Assembly (NCBI GenBank): GCA_000226015.1
Contig: JH155318.1
Coordinates: forward strand, 145,886 to 181,652
DNA: 35,767 nucleotides
DNA from: Mnemiopsis leidyi
Taxonomy: Eukaryota > Ctenophora > Tentaculata > Lobata > Bolinopsidae
Direction: 5' to 3'
A program made the position numbers and the translations under genes. Below, in pieces: positions 1-14,000 of the stretch (positions are counted from its first letter, which is position 1; each line of letters begins with the position of its first letter). Below the pieces are notes generated by a model. It had not been told where the DNA came from. It searched no databases and worked only from the letters and a program-made list of their open reading frames with translations.

Positions 1-4
1 CTTA

Positions 5-296
5 ACTCAGACTTGTTTACACTTTAGTCAGACTTGTTTCACGTTTAGTCAGACTTGTTTCACTTTAGTCAGACTTGTTTCACTTTAGTCAGACTTGTTT
101 CACTTTAGTCAGACTTGTTTCACCTTAGTCAGACTTGTTTCACTTTAGTCAGACTTGTTTCACTTTAGTCAGACTTGTTTCACTTTAGTCAGACTTGTTT
201 CACTTTAGTCAGACTTGTTTCACTTTACTCAGACTTGTTTCACTTTACTCAGACTTGTTTCACTTTACTCAGACTTGTTTCACTTTCACTAACAAA
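5..296. repeat. 20-bp minisatellite upstream of MYO10 exon 1 of the window
   Basis: About 14 tandem copies of CAGACTTGTTTCACTTTAGT, nearly identical, with one TTACTC variant spreading through the last copies. It ends about 10 bp before the acceptor at 304-305, so it supplies most of the pyrimidine-rich tract. The array also creates a spurious open frame in phase with the exon. Confidence 0.95.
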
Positions 297-305
297 ACAA
301 CCTAG

Positions 306-2088
306 GATGCGGTACAGGAAGAGACTGCAGGACATTATCAAAGTTCAAAGTGTGGTTAGAGCACACCTCTACCGCAAGTTCTACCTACAAACCAAGTCAG
401 CCGCTCTCGTCGTACAGAAATACGTCAGAGGTAACGCTATAAGACTATCACTACTTTAAAGCTTTTAATAGTTTCTTATTAGTTGAAAAAATATCAGAGG
501 AAATGATTGACAATAAATTGTCTTACCAAGCTTCTAAATATTAACATTGAACTGGTTTGCAGGCTGTACTAGCCGGGAACACTGAACAGGCATCAGGTTA
601 AGTTATTCATATAATGAGATCCCGTCTCCCCCTCAGGACACATTGCACGTCAAGTCGTGGCGGAGATGTGGGCGGAGAAGTGTGCGCGTCTGGAGGCAGA
701 ACTGGAGGCGCAGCGCCAGGCTCTGGAAGAGAGACGCGCGGAGATGGAGCGTCTCAGGAAGGAGGCCCAGGAGCAGGAGGTTTGTTGCGATTTAGGTATT
801 TTTGAGTTGGTCAGAATAGTTTTGTTTGGTTAAATCGCCTGTTAGGAACGCGAACTTTGGGGCTGCAGGCGTTAGAAACGTGGTCACACCAGAAGTTTTT
901 GGTGCATGTCTAAAACCATCAATCTTACAGGCGGAGCAGCTACGCAAAGAATTGGAGGAAGAAGAGCGGGCCAGGAAGAAGGAAGAAGAAGAGAAGAAGA
1001 GAGTAAGTCTTTTCTTCTCGCTCTCAAATCGTATAAGTCGAATTTCAATAAGTTGACAGTTTGTGCTTTATGCGCAATTAATGAAAAATAACCCTGCGTA
1101 ACAAATTACATCAATCATCAGATCGAGGAAGAGAGAATGAAGGAGGCCATGAAGAGGATGGAGGAACTGGAGAAGAAGAGGCGAGAAGAAGAAGCAAAGA
1201 GGCAAGAAGAAGAAAGGATCAGGCTCGAGGAAGAAAGGTCCGTAACTGTTTTTTTATTTTTTTCTCGCAGTTTTATATTTTTGTATTATCATGAAGGTGA
1301 CAACTAAAATTATGCCTCTTTTTTTTCTTAAATTATAAATCGTAATCAATATATTGATTAAAATCAACATTTTTTATTATTATCATATGACATAATAGGC
1401 CATTTTTCAGTTTCTATGAGATTGTCATATTCATCCGTCAAGTTAAACCGCGATACTGCACATTTAGTTAGAATCATGTGTCAACTTTTTGGCACTGTCG
1501 AAATGAACCCATCGGTAAACTGCTGGTTTATAAAATTGCAATATTTTGGTTTAAAAGTTACTACTTACAAATCTCAAAATTTAAACAGTTCGTCGGGAAA
1601 AATGTAAAAATCGTTATTTGCTTGTTATGACGGCTGAATTCATCTTCTGATCCCTGTAAAGAGTAATACCTTCAGTGATCATCATCTTTAGTCGATAAAT
1701 TTTTGTAACTGGCCAAAAATGTTATGTAGGTTAACTTATTACCTATTAATACTCTTGAAACCTATTTGGCGTTTACCATTCTACCATAGCAGCTGCAAGC
1801 GTTACTATTACCCATTCAAATACTTGAAACGTTACTTTGTACTTTAACTTTTCAATAATCGCCTACAATTTACCTTCTCATCCAGACTGGAGCGAGAAAG
1901 AGAAGAAAAGCGAGCGGAGGACGAGCGAGCAGCTGCGATCCTGGCGGCGGAGGCGGCGGAAGCCGAACAGATGGGTCTGGCGGACGACGAGGTGGCGCTA
2001 GACGAGGCGGAGCAGGAGATGTTCAGACACTTGCAGGACCTGGACAGTCACCTCGGACAGGAGGATGGAGAACACGAGCAGGAGATAG
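306..2088 (+). CDS. MYO10: MYO10 exons 1-5: IQ motifs and charged single-helix region
   Basis: Exons 306-430, 637-779, 931-1002, 1122-1237 and 1886-2088. Two IQ motifs are visible (VQSVVRAHLYRKFY and VQKYVRGHIARQVV, the second spanning the 430/637 junction). These would bind calmodulin or light chains on the lever arm. A run of about 140 residues follows that is almost entirely E, K, R, A, Q and L, with ELEEEERARKKEEEEKKR as a typical stretch. This matches the stable single alpha-helix and coiled-coil region after the IQs in myosin X, which extends the lever and allows dimerisation. The tail of exon 5 turns acidic (LADDEVALDEAEQEMF). Exon 5 ends in phase 1 at a consensus GTAAGT donor that is itself repeated downstream as a minisatellite. 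Confidence 0.93.
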
Positions 2089-5000
2089 GTAAGTTTTCTA
2101 GAGTTTTCTGGGAGTAGAGTTTTGTTAGGAGATGGGTAAGTTTTCTAGAGTTTTCTGGGAGTTTTGTCAGGAGATGGGTAAGTTTTCTAGAGTTTTCTGG
2201 GGAGTCTTGCTAGGAGATAGGTAAGTTTTCTAGAGTTTTCTGGGGAGTTTTGTTAGGAGATGGGTAACTTTTCTAGAGTTTTCTGGGAGTAGAGTTTTGT
2301 TAGGAGATGGGTAAGTTTCTAGAGTTTTCTGGGAGTAGAGTTTTGCTAGGAGATAGGTTAGAGTTTTGTTAGAGTTTTCTGGGAGTGGAGTTTTGTTAGG
2401 AGAAAGGTTAGAGTTTTCTAGAGTTTTCTGGGAGTAGAGTTTTGTTAGGAGATAAGTTAATGTTCAGTTGAGTTTTCTGGGAATAGACTTTTGTTAGGAG
2501 ATGGGTTAGAGTAAAGTTGAGTTTTCTGGGATAAGAGTTTTGTTAGAAGATGGGTTAGAGTTTTGTTAGGTTTCTATTGGGGTATATGGGAATTTGGCGA
2601 GAAGTTTAATTGCTGGAAACGGGAAATTCCATATCACGTTTATCATTATTTCCTTGCAACTAAAGTTTGCGTCACGTGATGTATTCACTCCGATGAACTT
2701 GAAAGTCTACTCACATGATATCCAGAAAATCAGACCGCCCGAAGCTGAATCCAATCCTTCCTTTAATATTTTTAGAATGGGGTTAAAACGCTGTATCAGT
2801 GATAGTCTAACCGTTAGGCTTAAACTGTGAGATTCCCTAATTTAAACAGAAAAGCATACAAAAAAGTATCCCTACTACTTTTCTGTATGTTTTACTAAAA
2901 AGAATTATTTCTATCCCTTACAATAACTTCTACAGTTTTATATTACACCTATCATGTGAAACTCAAACTCCCCTCACCACAAGTCCTACAGTCCGGTTCA
3001 GATGACCACTGTCCACTTTCCTGACACGTGATCGCCTCGTCACTAAGCAACACGTGACGTTTAGGTTTCGAACACGTGACAGTGACTACCACACCAGACC
3101 TGAAGGCTCCGGTAGGCTGCACGTGGGGGTAGTTTGACTGTTCCAAGTAGCAGTACATTACTGAAAAAGTGGAAATTTTTACTAGTAAGGTGTCTTATCT
3201 AGGTGGATTACAGTACTACGTAACTACGGGGCAATACAGAATACTGTAGTGAAATCTGTAGTGAAAGTGAAACAATTCTAAAATGAAACAACTCTGGAGA
3301 CAACACACTTGCACTACTGAACTAGTGACCAAGTAACAACCTACAATAGCGAGCTCGTGTTACTGAAAGTAAAAAATCAGCTCTTCACGATCTAGAACTC
3401 ACCACATTCAGGTGGTGTGTTATACTGGAAATCTTGATCTCCACTACACGTGATCACATTATCTCCTAGCAGAGTGTACGATCCTGTACAGCTTACTGTG
3501 AGGGTGGTCCCCTCGTCCACTGGAAACCCTATATCCGTCGCCATATTGTAACTGTTAGTCCATCCAGTTTCTAACCTGGTGCATTGCTTTGGTGGAAGTT
3601 TGTACTTGTAGCTGCTCGTTTGGCAGACAGGGGAACCCCAGCATACAAACTTTATCTTTTTTACATTCTTGGTCCAATAGTTACTCCAATCGTTATTGGT
3701 ACAGTCTGATAATTCAAAGTCGTATAATCCAAGTTGGTTGTCAAGGCTGTCAGCCTTTATCTCTATTCTTGGTCCTGGTGACTTTGTTATCGTCCATGCT
3801 AAGCTCGTGACATCGGTCAAAGATAAACCAAGGCTAATCTCGTTTTCACAGAAAGAAAGCGAGTATTTGGGTGCCAACATTAGACTGATTTCAATCCCTC
3901 CTGCTGTATCCTGGTTTGCGGCTTGAAATTCCAAATACAAAGTTTCCGACGTCACTAGATTGTCTGTTTTAATGAACAGTGGACTTTTCTCAAGATCGAA
4001 ATCAATAATATCTTGCCAATCAACCTGCTGCCAACCTGAAATAATTTCACGTGTTGAAATTTCACTCCAGGATACTTAAGGAGCATGTTAAAGTGTTAAG
4101 TTGTGATCGGAATTTTCGAAATTCACTTAAGAATACTACGAAAAAATCGTCATTTTCTTTCACATGACAACAACATACCATCATCGCTATCCGCAATGAT
4201 TTCTGTTAACCCCAGCAACACCAACAGCACAACCATAAACCTCCCGTCACTCGAAGCTACGTTTCGGTCGGACATAGCTACATACGGGCAATGTCAGCAG
4301 CTAGATTTATCGCAGTTTTAGAGCCAAACAAAAAAGAACGGTTTCTGTGTACAAGATTTACAAGATTTACAAGATTAATGCAAATTTCAATCTTTACTAC
4401 ACAATGTAATGATAGCTTGTATTCTCATTCAGTGCAAAGGTTCAAGTCCAAAGTCCGTTTTCAGTCCATTAAAAAATCATTCCGAAATCAAAGAGTCATT
4501 CTAAAGTAAGATGGCTGGAAAAATTGTAGTTGCTCACAAATACGCCCAAAAAACAGAGAGAAACAGCTTTCACTGTATCAGAGACCGGCTCATGCTAGTC
4601 TGCTCTTCTACTGCATGTCACGTGATATCACGTGATGTGTCAGAGGGGTCTTGTTTTCCTACTAATGCTCTAACGATCTGTCTCTGTTTGATCCAGGTAG
4701 CTTAGAGGTGCTTTACAATTGCATTGTTCTTGAAGCGCGCTATGGGCTATTAGAGTTGTGTTTGTTGGATATATACTGTTGTCTAGTGTTGAGGACACAT
4801 TGTACTAACGCTCGCAACTCTTTGTTATACCATGGTAAATAGTACAACTCTTTGTTATACCAAGGTGAATAGTGATGAGAAATGAGTTAGGACAATGGTT
4901 TGGGACAAAGGTTTGGACGGCTAAAAACTGCTGCGTTTTAGCAGAGGCTTATAACCCGGCCTGGATTTGTCGTTACCTTGAACAAATCTTTATTCAATGT

Positions 5001-8000
5001 GAATTTACATAAGCATAATCTACCCTCTCTGTCGCAACTCCCCAGTCACTGAGAGAGTTTAGAGGGAGAAATTACGGATCGCATAAAGGTGTTTAAAATT
5101 GAAAACCTTGATAAAAAGATTAGCTTACAAAAGAACTTAATATAAACTATCATCAAGAAGGTAGCAGCCTCCTCCCTGTAATTACTAATCACTATATTTA
5201 AATAGTTATAGATGTTGTCCCATTCAACTCTCTCAAGCACATACATTCTATAACATCCTCAATTCAAACATACTCTTAGTGCTCTTAAGGACTTTGTGCC
5301 AAACTGCATGCACTTTAATAGTGAAGAATTATATTTTCTTTTAGATTAAACGGAGAATCTCAAGAAATATTTAAATGTCAGAATTGCAAACTTGGTCTAA
5401 ACACCTGATCATGGCCAATTCAACTCGCATATGTTCATTATTGACTAAGCGTAAACAGAAAATAGGGGCAATTAACTTGGTAAGCGAACTGGATCACAAG
5501 CAATCGCTAACAATAACTACAGTTAGTACTAGGATGAATGATTAGGGTTAGGGTTCCGGTAAGGGTTAGTATTATATGAACAAATTCGAATCATTAAAGT
5601 TAGATTTTGAATACTGGACGGTTTAAAGTTATCATTTTGAGTAAGTGGATCAAACTTAAAACTAAAAGTATAAAAAACAGCGAAACCGAACGGTCAACAA
5701 TTAAGTGGATGGTTAAGGACGAGCAGCTAAGAGCAGTGTTACCACCTGACAAAACAAACATTTCATTTAGCTGGAGAGACTCTGAAATTACACCCTAAGC
5801 GTGGTGGGACATTACACCCTAACACCCTTTCCCCTACAGAGGAGTGGTGGGACATGACACCCTAACACCCTAACCCCTACAGAGGAGTGGTGGGACATGA
5901 TACCCTAACACCCTAACCCCTACAGACGAGTGGTGGGACATGACACCCTAACTCCCTAACCCCTACAGAGGAGTGGTGGGACATGAACCCTAACTCCCTA
6001 ACCCCTACAGACGAGTGGTGGGACATGACACCCTAACACCCTAACCCCCTACAGACGAGTGGTGGGACATGGAGCCCGAAGACGAGGACGTGTACGCCAA
6101 CATGACGGGACAAGAAGGGTTCGACACGATAAGTGAAGCTGGAGATACTGCGGAGATAGACGTAGAAAGTTCGCTTCCAGTTCACGCAGGTTTGTACTGA
6201 TATTCACTTAACCTATTGGGGTGCTCATTCAGAAAACCAATCGCTTCACCAAAATCGATGTACTGACATTGATATTGTTAGGGGCCGGGGGCACCTTTTT
6301 TCCATTCCTTTGCTTTAACAGTTTAAAGCAGACTTTAATATCGTTATTGAGTCAACACCGAATCAGCCTGTTAATTCATTAGAATGTATATTTCTTTCTA
6401 CGTGACCCAATTCTGTTTTGTTTATAAACTGACTTAAATCGATATTCAGACTTGTCTAGACTCTAGTCGTACTCTTAAAGAACATTATTGGACCTTTCTA
6501 GCGTTAGTGTAAGAAAATGTAAAATCCAGTGTATCAATAATAATGCCAATCCCTCCAGGGTATCTTAAAGTTCGTGAAGCAAGCATGGTAAGCAGATGGA
6601 AACAGAAGTACTGTATCTTACAAGGAGATTCAATGTTAATCTTCAACGCTAAACAGGACTACTTGAAGTCAGGTACGTTATTTGAATTTAGGTACGCTGC
6701 TTGAAGTCTAGTACGCTATTTGAAGTCAGGTACGCTATTTGAAGTCGGGTACACTATTTGAAGTCGGGTACGCTACTTGAAGACATGCACCCTACTAACT
6801 GTATGCTTGTCGAATGTTATTAATATTAATGCGAAACATATCGACTTCCATTTATAACAAGGACGTCAGGAAATTGTATTGGCGTATGGCGGATTTGCCC
6901 TATTAAAAGCCTACTATAAAGCCCATATATCTAAAGTAGTCAAGTTGGCATCGCCAGTCTTCAGTAAACAATTTAAACGTTGCCCTTATTAGCCTTCTTA
7001 AAAAATGATGAGTTAAGATATGGATGGTTAGAATAAGGGAATTATGTTTGATTTAATTGTTTATGATTTATTGAACGATCTACAGTGAGTTTGAAACACT
7101 CCCAAGCAGTGATTTATATCGCAAAATCAGGACGTGATGTGAAGATGGTTATAGAAGTATAGAACTGCTGACGTGACGAGTGTCATTAAGGCGCCAGGCG
7201 GTCTATAATGTACTTATGGTGCGGTACTTGACGATGGTTGGAGCAACCAATTGCGACCGAAAATTTAAATTTGGTGCACCATGAGCATTAAAAGTTAAGT
7301 TTTTGTACGATTTGCGGCAACTCTTACCAATGATAAACAGCTCCAGTTACCCTAATTTACAAAAACAAGTTTGGACATGTATGAAAAGTAAAACTTGTCA
7401 TTAGTTGGAGCAGGCATTTTGTAACTTATCTTTACGAAGACAGTTGCCATGAAGCTGATACAGTGATTTCTCTAAACTACTAAACTACTAAACTAACACT
7501 CATTTGGAATCAGGTTTGGCATCCAGGTAGGAACTCCTTGCTGCTAAACCGGTTTTTTTTTCAGCCCAACTTCGCCCTGCTTTACAGAAGGGTGTAAATA
7601 CAATAAGTAAACACACTTTTATTTTGCTGCGCTTTTTACGTATGATGTACCGCAATCATTTATATACGTTCCTATTTAGCACAGTTAACTTTAGTTATCA
7701 CTACCAATATCCAATCTTTATTTAATTAAGTAATAAGGAAACGAGACTAAAAACACTGAAGCTGAATATCATGACATCATGTCGAGTACATTGCTTTAAA
7801 ACATAAACTCCTAAAGCTTTGCGCCTGAAGGAGTCTAAATCAATTACTAGTTTATTTAAGAAGCATTTAAGCATAGAGTATGTGCATCGTTTACAATTTT
7901 TAAACCCCCACACGATCATGCGCTACGATAAAATAGATAACTCGCATTGCTCGCCATTTATTTCATTTTAAAACCACTTCCAACTGTCGAGGTTTAATTT

Positions 8001-11000
8001 CGTAACGATTCTTGTTCCGGATTTAGAGCTTGTGTGAACGCTGTAATGCTGTATCATTTATGTTTATGCCAAACTTGAAGATGCAATATTTTCTACCTGT
8101 AAGGACATAGGAGTAGGGATAATTTGGTAATTTTGGACCGGTGCAGGGTACTACTACTAGGAAAGGGCTGGACTCGGAGTAGACATTGTCTTCGATTGAA
8201 AATCTTGGTTTCACCAGTAACACTTTTGAAGTGAACTTGTGAAAGTGCAACCTGAAACGGTAAATTTCATTCCCTCCCCGCTCAGAAGTTAAGAATCTGT
8301 TTTGTTAGGTTTATTTTCTAAGTTTTAAACCATAGTCTACACCCAGTATGACATAATCGTGTATTCACTTCGGCTATCCTATTCAAACACAAATGAAACA
8401 CTGAACTGCAACTACTAACAGAGAAAATCCGATTTGTCTCATCCTTCACAGCTTAGAAGCGTCATGTAATTATATATAATTGGATCAAGAGGACGTATTA
8501 AACGAACATATTGACTTGAGTGTAAAGAATTTGTGTATTGCTGTGTAAAATTTTATTTTTATTTATTTAGTCACAATGTTTCACCTTTCAACCGAGCTGG
8601 GGTATCTATTGTTCAGGCTCATGGAATGTTGTTCGGAAAACAATTGTGTTCTTTCACACACCTCTTAAGATGAAAGTTGAACACCAAAGATAAAAGTTCA
8701 GTTCTTTGTCAAGTATCAGTTTTGAATATATTGTCTGTCTCAAGCCTTGGTGGGGTTAATCTTATCTTAGCCATACCTTTTACATACCTTGCTATTTTAT
8801 ATTTTGTATCGTCAATTTTTGTATCGTCTTATCTTGTGTCGTTATATTCAATCGGTTGTTTCGTCTTAAAATCAATTTTCCTGATTCACCCAATGCACCC
8901 TAGAAATGATGGCAACAACAGTGGATCCCCTGGCCCTAAACCTCACCACATCCCAAGTAGTCCCACTCTGGATCTACTGCTTCCTCATAGTCGTCATCTC
9001 TCTCTACGGTAACACCACCGTCCTCTACTCTTCCATCCGGTACAACACCATCAGTCTAGACCGTATCTCCGTCCTGCTGGTCCGGAACCTGGCAGTAGCA
9101 GATCTGATCTACACCCTGCTGATCGTCCTGCCCATGTTGGTCACCTACTCAGCTGGAGGTTGGGTGTTGGGGCAGGGCTGGTGTTGGGCTATGAGTCAGC
9201 TGACGTTCATTCCTGGGACCTTGAATACACTGACGGTGCTGGCTATAACTATCGTCAGGCTGAGGATCATGGCGCGTCCGCGTGTGGAGATATCCCCGAT
9301 TGTAGGCCCCATAACAGTGGGGATCATCTGGATCATATCTTTCCTGGGCACCATCCTGTCACTCTCCTACAGATCTGCCTCCAAGTTCAGTCCCACAGCG
9401 GCCCGGTGTAACTCCTCCATCTACCGAGATCCAGAGGGAGGTCCCGTCTTCCTTGTGGTTGCTACCGGGCTCCTCATCATCCTCCCCGTATTCTCCATCA
9501 CCCTCGGTAACATCGCCATCCTGGTTACCTACCTCAGTGGACCTTCCTTCAAGGACAAGAAGAAGGGGATGAGCACTGTTACCGCTCTCTCCGCCCTCTT
9601 CATCCTCAGCTGGACTCCCCTTATCATCTTTACCTTCTTCAGGATCAGAGACATCCCGGTTTCGGGTGCTCTGGACCTGCTCGCGTTTCACTGTATCTTC
9701 CTGAACACTGCAGGGAACCCCATCCTCTACTCCCTAGTTCTACCTCGGTTCTGGATGTACATGAAGAGTAGAGCTATGAGGGTGCTATATTGTGATTGTA
9801 GTATTGATATAGACGATGCTACCCTTGATAACACTCCTGCCATGCTGCTGCCCATGCAGGAAGCGTTCATGTTTCCAGCTCAGCTGTTCCTGGCGTTGTC
9901 TGGTCCGGGTGGAGTTCCGATACCTGGTGCTAACCCTGCCGCTCAGTCCTCTGTAAATCTAGAGGTGACTTCTAGACCTACTTCTTCTGATGTGACTACC
10001 AGTGCTGATTCTTCTCTTCCGACTGAAGCGGCTGGACGTGATCCTGGCGTCTGATGTGGCAGACAAAGTCGTGAAGAGACGATATTACTCTTTAACAAAA
10101 TATAAAGTTTAACAAAACTTAAAGTTGTCTGAAAGACAATGTTTCATTTTTATATGACATCTTATGAAGTATTCTCATGAGTATCCGAAATTTCTCTAGT
10201 CTTAGTGTAGGTATTTTTTTATTTCGGACTCTATAAATCTATCAGCTTCTATGAATCTATGATTTTGATTGGTTGGTTGTCAATTCCGTTCTAGCTCTGC
10301 AGATAAGTCTTTAAGTATACAGCGACTATCTAAAAACATCATGGACCATGGGTGAATAGTTGATTCAAATTTTGAGCACCAATGCAAGAAATTTTTTCTT
10401 ATAAACTAAATTTAAATACAAACAATATTTTTGCGATTTCAAAGTTGCGATTTGCGGTTTAGAACTATTTTTTTCGCTAGAGCTTTTTTGCACCTATGAG
10501 TTTTGAGAAGAAAAACTGAGTTTAACGTGGAAAAACATAGCCCTGTTCTGATGCATAATTCAAACTTATCTGGTTTGAACTCAATAGACCTCATCTAATG
10601 CAGCAATTTTAAGGAAGAGATGAGTTAGGACCCATACATTTGTTGGAAACAAAACTACTTAACAAAACAAAACAAGATGACAGGTACATCACAAGGTGAC
10701 CGGTGGTGAAGTGGTATTTACCCCAACCTTCTTTGTAGGAGGTCGGGGGCTCGATTCCCATATCCGCCAATCCTAGAGGATTGCGCCAAGGGCATTTGCC
10801 TTTGCAATCTTCTTTTGTCGACTGAGCCGAATAAACTGGAATCCGTGGTTGAGATTAAATGGGTAAGGTCTCCGTTAAAAGATCGAGAATCTTCCAGGTG
10901 CCCCTTCGGTACAACTGTAGAAGCCTTGGTACAGTTGTAAGAAATACATATTTAAAAAAGAAACTAGGTGACAGATACGAAACTGGGTGACAGGCACGTA

Positions 11001-14000
11001 ACTGGGTGACAGGCACGTAAGCCGTGGTACTGAGATACTGATAAATCAGATGATGAACATCTCTCACACGCATACACAACATAAACGACCTAATACAACC
11101 GTGCCAAATTTAGCTCGCTCAGCTCTATCTTTACCTGCCGCCTTAAACTTCACGTGACACAACCTGCCGTCCAACCACAAAGCAATACGTTTCGTTCTGA
11201 CCAATAGCATCTACAGGATTGTTATAAGTCCTGCTTATACGTATAGTCTGAATTTCAATGAACCTCATCTCATGAATAATATACAAGACAGAGGCGAGTG
11301 AGGATCCTTCAAATTGTTGGAGACAAAAAGTATGGAAATAGGGAACTTGGACTCGCCTAGCTAGGCTAAACAAGTCTAACTGTACTAGTAAAACTGTTCG
11401 ATTTAGTATTTTAGAAGGTACCACACGGTTTGGTTTAGAGCGTCTTTAGATTGCAGCCGCTCTAGCGATGTTCAGCTCTTACCTGGATAACTGTCAGTGA
11501 ATTATACATCAGATAAGTGGCGAGAGAGGGGTCACAGATTGCAGATTATTGTGAAGTGTCTGAAAGGGGTAGCAAATCATATTACAGAAGCGTAAAAGGG
11601 GTCACAAATTTAGCTTTTTGACCAAAACTATTTTATTGAAGAAGGGTCACATATCGCAAGTTTTATCTGCACTTTGAGACCTTAGCTCTGAAAACAAGAT
11701 TAAAACAAAAACTAACAAAACCTTTCTAGGTTGTTTGAGAAACTAACTTGTCCGACTTTGTCAGACCCTCCTTTAAAGCGAGATTGAAATTTCTGGATTG
11801 GGAGTGTGCGCGTGCCGTACAAAAACTAACAAAACCTGCCCAGGTTGGTTGAGAAAAAAGGGAGGTGGAAAAGGAACACTATCTCGTAGAAATTGGCTAC
11901 CCCGCTTCTTTATACTGCAGAATACTACACTTAGCTACTTTGAGTTTGAGGGTAAGATCTCGCTAGATCTTTTTTCTGAGTTTCTATATATTCGTATCGC
12001 AGCATCTTAATCTCTATGAATCTGAATCTCCATAAATCTATATGATGGGAACACTACTTTTATCGAAAAGTATTTCTCCTTGATTTAAAAATTTTAAAAT
12101 TTTATTTCTAAAATCAACTGCTCTTGGACTCGGCAATCAATTTTGTTGTTTTCTGCATTTTCACTTTTTTTAACTAACTAGAAAGAATTATTCTGCCAGG
12201 AGGAGAAGTGAAAGGACAGATAAACTTACGACAAGCTATCAAGATCCTGGAGAACCCGCTTGACAAAAACAAAAATAATTACATAGGCCTGGTTACTCCA
12301 GAGCGTACATACGAAATTATTGCGGAGGATGAAAATGAGCACAGGTCAGTTCTGAAATTTGACTCAGTTTGGCTCAGTTGCGAGAGTCAACAACATTAGT
12401 TTATGTGACAGGTTACCGGTCGGAAAAGCAATAAACTTGGACTGAGTTAAACGTTTTAACGACCCTTTACCTTGCCTGACCCTGACCATTTGAAAACTTG
12501 CTTTTGAACCGTCAACAACAGTAAACCCAATCCTGACGTTCATTTCCAACAGGTCGTGGTTGAGAATACTGAAAGAAGTGCACAACACACCAGACGAACT
12601 ACTACATACGATGAAAGAAGAAATGAACCCTCGTAACGCAGTGGCTAGCATCGACCTCATTGAACTTGAGAGGTGGGACAACCTGGATTTTGTCTCTAGA
12701 AAGTTCTATCTTGTCTAGAGGACGACCTTTGTTTTCTGTGGGACGACCTTTGTTGTCCGACCTTTGTGCTGTCTGTTATTTCGGCTGAATGATCGGCTTA
12801 TAGTGTCATAAAAATGTGATTAACTAGAATGGCTGAGAGATGTTTTTGAATCGACTTCATAAGCTTAAACTAACAAAGAACGAATTCGACACATCTATGT
12901 TATCTGCATCATTTTTCATAAAAGCTTATCACCTGTGGCAAACAAGAGTGCTTGTTTGAACAAGATGACGTAACCATGGTTACGTACAATAGTGACTATT
13001 AATTGAATGTGGATAGTTAATGACGTAACAACATCTGCAGCTGTAATCGAGTTGAAGACAAAGCTGAAAATCACGTGTTTTGTGTCATTACAAACGATCG
13101 ACTCCACTACTTTGCTGCGGAGGACAGTGACGAGATGTTCAGATGGATCGACCTTCTCTCGCCTCAGGTAACCAGTGTGACGCCATGGAGGTTTGTTACT
13201 ACACAAGTAATGACACCGCTAAAATAACGAAGCCGCTGAAAGTTCACGTATCTAAAATGATGATCACAAAAAAAACTCCTCTCAGGAAATCAACGTAAAG
13301 CAGAACGCACTGCACTCGGGTTATATGACACTCGTCAAAAGTAAAATTGTCAGACGAAAAGTTTTTGTTTCTCTCACAGAGAAGGGACTGGAAATGTCGA
13401 AACGGAGGGACGGACCCATCGAAGGTAAAACATAATTTCTATTTCCTGCTATAGTACTACAGTACAAGGATTACAAGGATTACAAATAGATATGTCAAAT
13501 TACAAATGTAATGTCTGACGCATACTACAAAAAATAAACTAAAAAATCAAAAAGAACCAGTGCACCTGGTAGATTAGACCCAGCCCTATAGTAGGAAAAG
13601 TAAATAAGCTTAAGGAACAAGATACGAGTAAGACTAAGTAAATGTAGACAACTGAGACTAAACGTAGGAAATAAAAAGATATGTAACAAATCAAAAATCT
13701 TATTCTTCTCCAGAAACTAACAGCCGTCTTTCATAGATCTTAGAAATATATCTACCAATGTCCCTAGTAGTAATCGAATTTATATAGTACTATAAAGTAG
13801 TACTATAAAGTAGTACTAAAAAGTAGTACTACTATATGCTGTAGTACTACTATAGTAGTACTATTTACTATAGATATGACCACTGTAGATATCCCTACAC
13901 TCCCTGTGTGTGGTAACTAACCCTGAAGATATATATAGTACTACTTAAGTACTTATACTATAGTAGTACTATATACTATAGTACTGACCACTATAGAACT

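Noticed and set aside
33-165. Assigning the N-terminal domain of the sushi protein (residues 33-165) firmly to the FAMeT family
   Set aside because: The numbers here are residue positions, not window bases. The strand pattern is loosely similar, but no diagnostic motif is visible; a profile search would be needed.
5-296. CRISPR-like array of 20-bp repeats
   Set aside because: Repeats are head to tail without unique spacers, in an intron of an animal gene; this is a minisatellite.
563-596. A CAG-preceded open segment (AVLAGNTEQAS) between IQ exons
   Set aside because: It does not fit the incoming phase, while exon 306-430 joins directly to 637-779 to make the expected RGHIARQ IQ motif.
2594-2830. 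78-residue plus-strand open frame in the MYO10 intron
   Set aside because: No splice-phase match, no domain, and codon use unlike the neighbouring exons.
8677-9012. Open frame overlapping the GPCR start, with hydrophobic text
   Set aside because: It is T-rich chance hydrophobicity before a probable acceptor, and it shifts out of the GPCR frame.
9359-9691. Minus-strand open frame of 110 residues within the GPCR
   Set aside because: A shadow of the GPCR coding frame, with low-complexity acidic text and no independent support.
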